Source of the DNA: Kibdelosporangium persicum
GTDB lineage: Bacteria; Actinomycetota; Actinomycetes; Mycobacteriales; Pseudonocardiaceae
Assembly: GCF_013280595.1 (NCBI RefSeq)
Contig: NZ_JAAATY010000034.1
Span: 41,636 to 105,635 of the forward strand
Length of the DNA: 64,000 bases
Direction of reading: 5' to 3'
The translations under genes were made by a program, and so were the position numbers. Shown here in pieces: positions 34,002-42,266 of this stretch; the stretch's first letter is position 1; the number at the start of each line of letters is the position of its first letter. The notes beneath the pieces are model-generated. The model was not told the DNA's origin and searched no databases. It saw nothing but the letters and a program-made list of their open reading frames with translations.

Positions 34002-34598
34002 GTGACCGCCGAATCGGAGGCAAGTACCGAGCGTCTGTCGGGTTCCTATTCGCCGGAACTGGTGTTGTGCGCGGTTGAGCAACCACTCGCGCACGCATGG
34101 GAGGAGGCGGCGCGCCAGCGCCACGGCATACGGGTGCACCACGGCTCGGTGCTCGACGTGGGCGCGCAGGCTGTAGTGAGCCCAGCGAACTCGTACGGCT
34201 GGATGCGTGGCGGCGTCGACGCGGTCTACGCCCAGGCGTTCCCGAACATCGAGCAGACCGTGCGCAGTGCGGTCCTGGCGTTTCACGGCGGTGAACTGCC
34301 GGTCGGCGAGGCGTTGATCGTCCCGACGGGCAGGCCCGTGCCCGCGTGGCTGATCAGCTCACCGACCATGCGGGAGCCAGGTGAGCAGTTGCCTGCCGAC
34401 ACCGTGCATCCCTATCTCGCCGCGCGAGGCGCGTTCCGCTTATGGCGGGACGGTTTGCTCGACGAGGGCGTACTGATCCGCGATGTCATCCGCACCATCG
34501 CCATGCCAGGGCTGGGAACCGGCATCGGCGGCGTCGCGCCGGAGACGTGCGCGCGTCAGGTCATGGCGGCGTGGGACGAGGTCTTCTCAGAGCAGTAG
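34002..34598 (+). CDS. Macro-domain protein
   Basis: A 198-residue protein with an ADP-ribose-binding macro-like domain. VHHGSVLDVGAQAVVSPANSYGWMRGGVDAVYAQAF matches the phosphate-binding loop region of macro domains, and VIRTIAMPGLGTGIGGVAPETCARQV the second loop. Such proteins read or remove ADP-ribose or hydrolyse its derivatives. The GTG start is at 34002, and a -10-like CATGCT lies 6 nt upstream. Divergent from pheA; 12-bp overlap with the convergent GNAT gene. Confidence 0.85.
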   Translation: MTAESEASTERLSGSYSPELVLCAVEQPLAHAWEEAARQRHGIRVHHGSVLDVGAQAVVSPANSYGWMRGGVDAVYAQAFPNIEQTVRSAVLAFHGGELPVGEALIVPTGRPVPAWLISSPTMREPGEQLPADTVHPYLAARGAFRLWRDGLLDEGVLIRDVIRTIAMPGLGTGIGGVAPETCARQVMAAWDEVFSEQ

Positions 34599-35072
34599 CT
34601 CCAGCTCGAGCTCGTCGCGGATCGGGATGCCGTGCTCGCCGATCTCCGGGATCTCCGGTTTGAGCTGCCGCGCGGCGTCGATCGCGCCGACCCGCAGTTC
34701 ACGGAACCGGAAGCCGCGCCGCTGGTAGAAACGGATCGCGTCGGTGTTGTCGTTGGTGGTCATCAGGATGATCCGCTCGCAGCCGAGCTGTTTGACGATC
34801 GACGTCATCGCTTCGAGCAGCGCCGTCCCGATGCCGCCGTCGGCCCGATATGCGTTGAGCGTCACGAGTTCGGCAGTGCGGCCCTCGATGTAGTACGTGA
34901 GCAAACCGACAACCTGGCCGTCCTGTGAGGCGACTAACCCCGGCAACTTGGCGGCGTCGTGCACCCTGCCGTGCCCGGCCACCACCCGTGGCGACCCCCA
35001 GCTTTCGGTCAGCAACTCCCCTATTCGCGACTGGTCGGCCGTTTCGATGGGCCGCAGCGTGTACTTCGTCAC
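34587..35072 (-). CDS. GNAT-family N-acetyltransferase
   Basis: A 161-residue GCN5-related acetyltransferase. The acetyl-CoA loop is YRADGGIGTALLEAM near 78-92 (an R/QxxGxG/A variant). The late beta-strand and helix ILMTTNDNTDAIRFYQRRGFRFREL are typical. Substrate unknown. The GTG start is at 35072. Confidence 0.87.
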   Translation of the reverse strand: MTKYTLRPIETADQSRIGELLTESWGSPRVVAGHGRVHDAAKLPGLVASQDGQVVGLLTYYIEGRTAELVTLNAYRADGGIGTALLEAMTSIVKQLGCERIILMTTNDNTDAIRFYQRRGFRFRELRVGAIDAARQLKPEIPEIGEHGIPIRDELELELLL

Positions 35073-35141
35073 AGCGCGAGCCTGCCAGTGAGCACCTACC
35101 GTTAACTACGAGTTTTCCCTGCCTCGGCGAGGAGTGGCGCG

Positions 35142-36065
35142 ATGGCGCGCGTGCGTGACCTGACCCCGTATGTGGAGTTGCATCGGGAGCAGTGGCGAGA
35201 GCTACGCAAGTCGACGCCCCTGCCACTGTCCGCCGGAGATCTGACCAGACTGCGCGGCCTGAACGATCCGGTCGACCTCAGTGAGGTCGCCGAGGTCTAC
35301 CTGCCGCTGTCCCGGCTGATCAACCTGCAGGTGCAGGCCCGGCAACGGCTGTCCGACGCGACCGCGACCTTTCTCGGCGAATCGGAGAAGGTGCCGTTCA
35401 TCATCGGCGTCGCGGGCAGCGTGGCGGTCGGGAAATCCACGACCGCACGTGTCCTGCGGGCGCTTCTGGCGCGCTGGCCGGACCACCCGAAGGTCGAACT
35501 CGTCACCACCGACGGGTTTCTCTGGCCGCGGGCCGAATTGCTGCGGCGCGGGATCATGCACCGCAAGGGTTTCCCGGAGAGCTACGACCGCAGGGCGCTG
35601 CTGCGGTTCGTCTCGGAGATCAAGTCGGGCGCCCCGGAAGCGCGGGCGCCGATCTACTCGCACCTGCTGTACGACATCGTGCCCGGCGAGGAGCAGGTGA
35701 TCCGGCGGCCGGACATCCTGATCGTCGAAGGCCTGAACGTGCTCCAGCCAGGACCCCGGCTGACCGTCGCGGACCTGTTCGACTTCTCGATCTTCGTGGA
35801 CGCGCACACCGAGGACGTGGCCCGGTGGTACATCGAGCGGTTCCTGACGCTGCGGCACACCGCGTTCGCCAACCCTGAGTCGCACTTCCACCACTACGCC
35901 TCGCTGAGCGACGACGAGGCGCGGCGCGAGGCGATGCAGCTGTGGAGCGGGATCAACGAGCCGAACCTGGTCCAGAACATCCTGCCGACCCGGCCGCGCG
36001 CCACTCTCGTCCTGCGGAAAGGACCGGATCACAACGTGTGCCGCGTCCGGCTCCGTAAGCTCTAG
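35142..36065 (+). CDS. coaA: Pantothenate kinase (type I)
   Basis: A 307-residue enzyme phosphorylating pantothenate in the first step of CoA synthesis. The P-loop is [12 protein letters not shown] (89-100). TTDGFLWP holds catalytic residues, followed by [17 protein letters not shown] and [15 protein letters not shown]-type and FHHYASLS segments match bacterial CoaA. Length is normal. It sits 2 bp before the DosR-like regulator gene, so read-through expression is possible. Confidence 0.96.
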   Translation: MARVRDLTPYVELHREQWRELRKSTPLPLSAGDLTRLRGLNDPVDLSEVAEVYLPLSRLINLQVQARQRLSDATATFLGESEKVPFIIGVAGSVAVGKSTTARVLRALLARWPDHPKVELVTTDGFLWPRAELLRRGIMHRKGFPESYDRRALLRFVSEIKSGAPEARAPIYSHLLYDIVPGEEQVIRRPDILIVEGLNVLQPGPRLTVADLFDFSIFVDAHTEDVARWYIERFLTLRHTAFANPESHFHHYASLSDDEARREAMQLWSGINEPNLVQNILPTRPRATLVLRKGPDHNVCRVRLRKL

Positions 36066-36067
36066 GT

Positions 36068-36700
36068 ATGACCGTCCGGTTGCTGCTCGTCGACGACCAC
36101 GAAGTGGTCCGCCGAGGGCTGCGTGACCTGTTGAACGGCGAGAAGGACATCGAGGTCGTCGCCGAAGCCGGCAGCGTCGGCGAAGCCCTGGTGCGTGCCC
36201 CGGCCAGCAAGCCTGACGTGGCGATCGTGGACGTGCGTCTGCCCGACGGCAACGGCGTCGAGTTGTGCCGGACGCTGCGCTCGTTGCCCGACGGACCGCG
36301 TTGTCTCGTGCTCACGGCGTTCGACGACGAAGAGGCCTTGGTCGGCGCGATCATGGCCGGGGCGTCGGGTTATCTGCTGAAGCAGGTCCGTGGGCATGAC
36401 CTCGTGACGGCGGTGCATGAGGTCGCTGCGGGACGGTCCCTGCTGGATCCGATCACGACCGCGCGTGTGCTCGACCGCATGCGTCGTGCCGCGGATTCCG
36501 ACGAGCTGAACACGTTGACCGAGCGCGAGCGGAAGGTCCTTGAGCTGATCGGCGAAGGACTGACCAACCGCCAGATCGCCGAGCAGCTGTTCCTCGCCGA
36601 GAAGACCGTGAAGAACTACGTGACCTCGGTGCTGGCCAAGCTCGGTATGGAGCGCCGCACGCAGGCCGCGGCGTGGGTGGCCCGGCGCTCAACCCGCTAG
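36068..36700 (+). CDS. DosR/DevR-like response regulator
   Basis: A 210-residue NarL-family regulator. The receiver has DD 9-10, Asp55 in VAIVDVRLPDGNG and Lys in YLLKQVRG. The LuxR-type HTH TLTERERKVLELIGEGLTNRQIAEQLFLAEKTVKNYVTSVLAKLGMERRTQAA is very close to mycobacterial DosR, including KTVKNYVTSVL. DosR regulators respond to hypoxia, NO and CO. The convergent GAF kinase gene next door and the cyd genes behind it fit a respiratory role. Confidence 0.87.
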   Translation: MTVRLLLVDDHEVVRRGLRDLLNGEKDIEVVAEAGSVGEALVRAPASKPDVAIVDVRLPDGNGVELCRTLRSLPDGPRCLVLTAFDDEEALVGAIMAGASGYLLKQVRGHDLVTAVHEVAAGRSLLDPITTARVLDRMRRAADSDELNTLTERERKVLELIGEGLTNRQIAEQLFLAEKTVKNYVTSVLAKLGMERRTQAAAWVARRSTR

Positions 36701-37819
36701 CGGGACCGTCCAGGTCACCGTGGTGCCCGTGCGGGCGCTGGAACGGACCTCGCAGTGGCCGCCCGCTTGCTCGGCGCGTTCCCGCAGGTGGTTCAGGCCG
36801 CGCTGGGTGACGCCCGGCGGGATGCCGCAACCGTTGTCGATCACGTGCATCTCGAGGACCACCGGAGTGACCTTGACCTGCACCCGGACGCTGCTGGCAC
36901 CGGAATGCCGGACCACATTGGACAGTGCCTCGCGGAGCGCGGCCCTGGCGTGGTCGGCCAGTTCGCCCGGCACGGACTTCAGGTCACCGATCAGATCGAG
37001 CCGGGGCGTGAAACCGAGCAGCTCGCCCGCGGTCGCGACCTCGGAGCGGACCGTCTCGGTGAGGTCAGTCGGCTCGGTCGGGTCCGGGTTGAGCAGGGCA
37101 CGGACCGTGCCGCGGATCTCGGCGATCGTCGCGTCCAGCTGGTCGACCGCGTCGGCCAGCCTCGCCGCATCCGCCTTGGCCAGCCGTTTGGTCGGCCGCC
37201 GGACCAGCAGGTCCAGCTGCATCCCGGCGCCATAGAGCCGCTGGACGATCACGTCGTGCAGGTTGCGGGCGATCTTCTCGCGCTCCTCCAGCACGGCGAC
37301 ACGCTGACGCGCGTTCGAGCCCTCAGCCAGCACGAGCACCAGCCCGGCCTGCGCGGCGAACGCCGTCAGGACCTCCACCGTGGGCGGCGCAAACGGTTGC
37401 GCACCCCGTTTGCGGTAGACCGTCAACGCCCCGAGCCGACGTTCCCTCGTACCGAAGGGCGCCGCCGCGAACGGCCCGAAACCCCACAGCTCCTTGGGCA
37501 CGAACGGCGAGGTCCGTGGGTCCGTGGTGACGTCCTCGACCACCATCGGAATGCCACTGCGCGCGACCCTCGCCGCACTCGACCGCGTGGACAGCACGAG
37601 GCCGACCGGGTCGTCGACGATCGAGTTGCCGTGCGCGGCCTCGACCGTGAGCCTGCCGTCCTCACCACGCGCCATCACCAGCCCGAGGTCGGCCTCGGCC
37701 AGCTCGGCCGCGACCTCGACGACCATGGCGAGGACCGCCTCGGGGTCGTCGCCGGACAACGCGGCCGTGGCGATCTCGGTGGACGCGGTCAGGGCCCGCG
37801 CGGCCAATGTCGGATCCAT
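36689..37819 (-). CDS. DevS-like GAF sensor histidine kinase
   Basis: A 376-residue soluble kinase. One GAF domain spans about 15-165 (VMARGEDGRLTVEAAHG..FGTRERRLGALTVYRK). The HisKA_3 box EREKIARNLHDVIVQRLYGAGMQLDLL has its histidine near 193, and the ATPase part shows LREALSNVVRHSGA, DNGCGIPPGVTQRGLNHLRERAE and GTTVTWTVPL. DosS has two GAF domains with heme in the first; only one is present here and heme ligation cannot be judged. The ATG is chosen; a TTG at 37831 is possible. It follows cydDC directly on the same strand. Confidence 0.85.
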   Translation of the reverse strand: MDPTLAARALTASTEIATAALSGDDPEAVLAMVVEVAAELAEADLGLVMARGEDGRLTVEAAHGNSIVDDPVGLVLSTRSSAARVARSGIPMVVEDVTTDPRTSPFVPKELWGFGPFAAAPFGTRERRLGALTVYRKRGAQPFAPPTVEVLTAFAAQAGLVLVLAEGSNARQRVAVLEEREKIARNLHDVIVQRLYGAGMQLDLLVRRPTKRLAKADAARLADAVDQLDATIAEIRGTVRALLNPDPTEPTDLTETVRSEVATAGELLGFTPRLDLIGDLKSVPGELADHARAALREALSNVVRHSGASSVRVQVKVTPVVLEMHVIDNGCGIPPGVTQRGLNHLRERAEQAGGHCEVRSSARTGTTVTWTVPLAG

Positions 37820-37833
37820 AATCGTCAACAAGG

Positions 37834-40800
37834 CTATGCCACCCGGCCGGCGTCGACGTGAATCACCATGTCCGCCTGGGCCGCTTCCTCCGGCCGATGC
37901 GTCACGTGCACGACCGTGCGGCCCGCCAGGTTCTTCGCCAGGCCTTCGAGGACCGTCTTGGCCGTGGGCACGTCGAGGTGGGCCGTCGGCTCGTCAAGGA
38001 CCACGAGGTCCGCCTCGGGTGCCGCCAGAAGCGCCCTGGCGAGGGCCAGCCGCTCGGCTTCGCCACCGGACACCATGCCGACGAGACTGTCCAACCTATG
38101 CGTCCAATGGCCGAGACCTGCGTCGGTCAGGGCCTGCGTCAGCAGTTCGTCGCTGGCGTCCGGGGCGGCGACCCGGAGGTTCTCGCGGATCGTCGTGGAG
38201 ACGAGCTGCGGCTCCTGGGGGCACCAGGCGACCTTGTGCGGGACCTGCGCGGCGCCTTTCTCGGCAGGCAGGAAGCCCAGCAGCAGGGCGAGCAAAGTGG
38301 ACTTGCCCGCGCCCGACGGGCCGAGGACCGCGACGTGACTGCCCGCGGGGATCGTCAGGGTGACGTCCCGCAGGCTCGGCTCGTCCGCGCCCGGCCAGCG
38401 CACGTCGACGCCGGTCAGGCTGATGGCGTTCGGCCCGTTGGTGCTGGTCGTGTCGGCCTGTGCCCGTACGAACGGTCCGTTCGCTCCATCTAGTTGTCCA
38501 CAACCCGCCAGTAACCCTTCTGACCTGGTGTTATCCCGGTAGACTGGGTCCGGGGTCGCCCCCCGGGAGTGGTGGGGGCTGCTTGGGGGGTTTTGCGGAC
38601 TGGGTTTCGGGGTGCCGGTCTGGGGCGTGGTGGCGAGGCTCTCCTGGGGCGTGGTTGGCACGTTGACCTGGGGCGCGGTTGCGAAGGTGTCCTGGGGTGC
38701 GCGGTGCGGGGTGCCGTCCTGGGTTTGACGGCTGCTGCGCTGCGGAGCGACGTGCGCGTGGATCGCCTGGGTGCGGGTGTAGGCGGCTTTGAGGGTGTCG
38801 CGGTGTTGCAGTGCCGGCGGGAGCAGGGACAGGACTTCGGCCAACGCCAACGGGACCAGCGCCAGCACGGGGTTCCCGGTGGTGGCACCGAAAGCGGCGG
38901 CCAGGCCGGTGCCGAGGGTGATCAACGCGGCTGCCGCGCCCGCGCCGAACGCCTGCCGGCGGGCCCGTCGAACCAGGTCCGCGTCGACCCGCGCCAGTGC
39001 CGCCCGCTTCTGTTCGTGGGCGCCGAACGCGATGAGCTCGGGCGCGGCTTCGAGCAACGCGAGCACGCCTGCGGCGATACCGCGCCGTCCGTCCGCGAGA
39101 GCCGTTGTAGCGCGACGCTCCAGGAATCGGGCGAGCAAAGGGGCGCCGACGCCGCCAACGAGTACTGCACCCGCGAGTACGAGACCGGCTGGCAACGACA
39201 GGATCGCCTGAACGGCAACGGCGACCGTGCACACGACTGCGGCGATGATGGGTGGGACGAGCACGCGCGGGGTGAGGTCGCGAACGGTGTCGACGTCGTC
39301 GACGAGCCGCTGTAGACCTTCGCCGCGCGCCAGTCCGGCGGTCCGTGCCGGGCCCAACGAGACCAGTCGTTGCCACAACGACACCCGCATGTCCTCGGCG
39401 CGGCGGAAGGCGGCGTCATGGGTGACGAGCCGTTCGAGGTAGCGCAATCCCGCGCGGGCCAGGCCGAATGCACGGACGCCGACGATGGCGACGGTCAACG
39501 TGAGGATCGGCGGTTGTTCGGCGGCGCGGGCGATCAGCCAGGCTGATACGGCGGTCAGCGCGACTCCGCTGGCCAGCGCCAACGCGCCGATCATCGCGCC
39601 GAGCAGTTCCCTGCGGGTGATCCTCACTCGGACAGGCTTACGAGGTGCGTTTGCCTCGGTCGTCGAGACACGGATCGGCTGCACAGGCTCGTCGCTGACA
39701 CGGACCGTGCGATGTGTCGCGAGCAGAACCGCCACGCCGTCGTTCGCGACGTCGTACACCGCCCGCATCACCTGGCTGGCGGTAGCGCTGTCCAGGTGCG
39801 CGGTTGGTTCGTCGAGCAACAGGACGCGGGCGCCTCGCTTGACACGCAACAGGGCACGGGCGATCGCGACGCGCTGACGTTCCCCTGTGGACAGTTCGAT
39901 GATCTTGCGGTCGAGCAGGTGCTCGGCGGCGGCCGAAGATGCGACCGCGCGCATCTCCTCGATGGTGGGCGGCACGTTGCGGTCGCTCACGGCCAACCGG
40001 AGTTCCTCGGCGACGGTCGTTGCGGCGAAGGCGGGCCGTTGCGGCACCCACGCCACGATCCGGCGCCACGCGGCCAGGTCTGAAGCGCCGACGACGATCG
40101 AGCCCGAAGCCGGGGAGACGAACCCGAGCAGCGCGGCGATGGCCGTCGACTTCCCTCCGCCGCTCGGCTGCGAAAGCCGGACGATCTCCCCTGGCCGCAA
40201 CGACAACGACAGCCCGTCGGGCGCGAAGCCGTCTCGCCGGGCGACGCGCAGGTCCGAGACCTCCGCCACGACGTCGCCGGAGAACCGCAAGCCTGCGGGC
40301 GTATCGCCGGACAGCGCGTGCACGCGGCGGATCGCCTCGATCCCGTCCTCGCTGGCGTGGTGGGCGGCTCCGGCGGCGCGCAGCGGGAAGTAGCACTCCG
40401 GCGCCAGGATCAGCACGAACAAGCCGACCAGCAGCGTCATGTCGCCTGAGACCAGGCGCACTCCGATGATCACGGCGACCACCGCGACCGACAACGTGGC
40501 GATCAGTTCGAGTGCCAGGGCCGACGCGAAGGCGGTCCGCAGGGTCGCCAGGGTCGCGCGGCGGTGCTGTGCGGACACCCGGCGGACGGCCTCGGCCTGG
40601 GTCTCGGCCCGCCGGAATGCCGTCAGCACGGGCAAAGCCCGGATCATTTCGAGCAGATGCGCGGACAGCCGTGCCGTCGCGTCGGCGGACTCGGCCACCT
40701 TGTCAGCCGTGTACCTGCCGATCAGGATCGCGAACAACGGCACGAGTGGCACGGTCAACGCGATCACGACCGCGGCGGGCCAGTCGATGAACAGGATCGC

Positions 40801-41253
40801 CGCGCCGACCGACACCGGCACGACCGCCGCGTTCACCAGTGCGGGCAAATACACCGTGAAGTACGCGTCGAGCGCGTCCAAGCCCTTCGTGACGAGCACC
40901 GTCAACGCAGCCGGGCCCTGCGAGGAGATCCATTCCGGGCCACGCGCCAACGACGTGTCGAGCACACGTGCCCGCAGTTCCTCCTTGGCACCTGCCGCGG
41001 CCCGTGCGGCGACGACCTGGGTCGCCCACGTCAACAAGGCCCGGGCGATGACCGATCCGACGAGAACGACCAGCAATCCATGGCCGGTGACCACGGAAGC
41101 AAGCGACCACGCCTGGGCGACCAACGCGAGGGACGAGAGGAAGGCCAGGACAAAACAGAGGGCCAAAGCCCGGCGCGCGGATGCTGGCAGCGCGCCGAGC
41201 GGGCCCCTCCCCAGCCGGTCCTGGGCGGGATTTCGCCGGCCGGGGAAGCTCAT
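37834..41253 (-). CDS. cydDC: Fused CydD-CydC ABC transporter
   Basis: A 1139-residue fusion of two half-transporters exporting thiols or otherwise supporting cytochrome bd assembly. Half 1 has a six-helix TMD (about 30-310) and an NBD with LSQPSGGGKST as Walker A (first glycine replaced), signature LSTGERQR and VLLLDEPTAHLD. Half 2 has a TMD (about 555-860), then a Pro/Thr/Gln-rich linker, then an NBD with LGPSGAGKST, VSGGEAERLALARALL and LVVLDEPTAHLD. The linker holds four 8-residue repeats with PQ at fixed spacing and an in-frame 118-bp dispersed repeat. Start ATGA overlaps the cydB stop. Fused CydDC is usual in actinomycetes. Confidence 0.9.
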   Translation of the reverse strand: MSFPGRRNPAQDRLGRGPLGALPASARRALALCFVLAFLSSLALVAQAWSLASVVTGHGLLVVLVGSVIARALLTWATQVVAARAAAGAKEELRARVLDTSLARGPEWISSQGPAALTVLVTKGLDALDAYFTVYLPALVNAAVVPVSVGAAILFIDWPAAVVIALTVPLVPLFAILIGRYTADKVAESADATARLSAHLLEMIRALPVLTAFRRAETQAEAVRRVSAQHRRATLATLRTAFASALALELIATLSVAVVAVIIGVRLVSGDMTLLVGLFVLILAPECYFPLRAAGAAHHASEDGIEAIRRVHALSGDTPAGLRFSGDVVAEVSDLRVARRDGFAPDGLSLSLRPGEIVRLSQPSGGGKSTAIAALLGFVSPASGSIVVGASDLAAWRRIVAWVPQRPAFAATTVAEELRLAVSDRNVPPTIEEMRAVASSAAAEHLLDRKIIELSTGERQRVAIARALLRVKRGARVLLLDEPTAHLDSATASQVMRAVYDVANDGVAVLLATHRTVRVSDEPVQPIRVSTTEANAPRKPVRVRITRRELLGAMIGALALASGVALTAVSAWLIARAAEQPPILTLTVAIVGVRAFGLARAGLRYLERLVTHDAAFRRAEDMRVSLWQRLVSLGPARTAGLARGEGLQRLVDDVDTVRDLTPRVLVPPIIAAVVCTVAVAVQAILSLPAGLVLAGAVLVGGVGAPLLARFLERRATTALADGRRGIAAGVLALLEAAPELIAFGAHEQKRAALARVDADLVRRARRQAFGAGAAAALITLGTGLAAAFGATTGNPVLALVPLALAEVLSLLPPALQHRDTLKAAYTRTQAIHAHVAPQRSSRQTQDGTPHRAPQDTFATAPQVNVPTTPQESLATTPQTGTPKPSPQNPPSSPHHSRGATPDPVYRDNTRSEGLLAGCGQLDGANGPFVRAQADTTSTNGPNAISLTGVDVRWPGADEPSLRDVTLTIPAGSHVAVLGPSGAGKSTLLALLLGFLPAEKGAAQVPHKVAWCPQEPQLVSTTIRENLRVAAPDASDELLTQALTDAGLGHWTHRLDSLVGMVSGGEAERLALARALLAAPEADLVVLDEPTAHLDVPTAKTVLEGLAKNLAGRTVVHVTHRPEEAAQADMVIHVDAGRVA
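38462..38579 (-). repeat. Dispersed repeat, copy B (inside cydDC)
   Basis: Reverse-oriented copy of the intergenic repeat at 10618-10735. Read on the minus strand it is in frame with cydDC and encodes about 39 residues of the linker between the second TMD and last NBD, from SPHHSRGATPDPVY to GANGPFVRAQ. Both palindromic cores of copy A are kept except one arm of the first (GTTGTGGACAACT remains). Confidence 0.8.
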
Positions 41254-42257
41254 GGCACACGCACCGGCGGGATGTGCCCGGTGCCGATGCGCTTGCGGAA
41301 GACCCAGTAGGTCCAGCCCTGGTACACCAGTACCGCGGGCGCGCCGAAGCCGGCGATCCACGTCATCACCTGCAGGGTGTACGGGCTGGACGCGGTCGCC
41401 TCGATGGTCAGCGAGAACGACGGGTCCACTGTGGACGGGATGACGTTCGGGTACAGCGCGCCGAACAACGCGACCACCGATCCGACGATCACCATCGCCA
41501 TCAACGCGAACGCCCGGCCTTCCCGGCCGACGGACAGGTGGACAAGCGCCAGGATGCCCGCGAGCACGACAAGCCCGACAACGAGCCAGGTCCACGAGGA
41601 ACCGGCGCGCGTCTGTACCACCAACAACAGTCCCAGCAACGGGAGCAAGGCGGCCGGGCCGATGCGCAGGGCGAGACGGCGCGCTCGCGATCGTATTTCC
41701 CCATCGGTTTTCAACGCCACGAACACGGCTCCGTGCACGAGCGAGAAACCTACGATCGCGAGCGCGCCGAGCAGGGTTTCCCACTGGAAGGCGGCGAACG
41801 CGGACCCCACCCGGTTCCCGGCCGCGTCAATGGGCAACCCGAGCACGTTCCACGACAACAACAGACCCACACCCAGTGCGGGCAGCCAGGAACCGACGAC
41901 GATCACCCGGTCCCAGTTGCGCCGCCACCGCACCGAATCCACTTTGCCGCGGTACTCGAAGGCCACACCCCGTCCGATCAGGCCGACGAGTACCGCGAGC
42001 AAAGGCAGGTACGCGGCACTCAACAATGTCGCGTACCAGCCTGGGAAAGCCGCGAAGGTCGCGCCCACCGCGACGATCAGCCACACCTCGTTGCCGTCCC
42101 ACACCGGGCCGATGGTGTTCACCATCACGCGCCGTTCGGTCTCGTCGCGCGACAGCACGGGCAGCAGCATTCCGACGCCGAAGTCGAAGCCTTCCAGGAA
42201 CAGGTAGCCCAGCCAGAAGAAGGCGATGATCAGAAACCAGACGAGGGCCAGGTCCAT
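41250..42257 (-). CDS. cydB: Cytochrome bd oxidase subunit II
   Basis: A 335-residue integral membrane protein with about eight helices. Family signatures include FWLGYLFLEGFDFGVGMLLPVL near the N-terminus, TIGPVWDGNEVWLIVAVGATFAAFPGWYA, and the C-terminal VYQGWTYWVFRKR. It pairs with CydA in the quinol:O2 oxidoreductase that respires at low oxygen without pumping protons. Nine bp downstream of cydA, with a 4-bp overlap to cydDC. Confidence 0.95.
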   Translation of the reverse strand: MDLALVWFLIIAFFWLGYLFLEGFDFGVGMLLPVLSRDETERRVMVNTIGPVWDGNEVWLIVAVGATFAAFPGWYATLLSAAYLPLLAVLVGLIGRGVAFEYRGKVDSVRWRRNWDRVIVVGSWLPALGVGLLLSWNVLGLPIDAAGNRVGSAFAAFQWETLLGALAIVGFSLVHGAVFVALKTDGEIRSRARRLALRIGPAALLPLLGLLLVVQTRAGSSWTWLVVGLVVLAGILALVHLSVGREGRAFALMAMVIVGSVVALFGALYPNVIPSTVDPSFSLTIEATASSPYTLQVMTWIAGFGAPAVLVYQGWTYWVFRKRIGTGHIPPVRVP

Positions 42258-42266
42258 TGCAGACTC

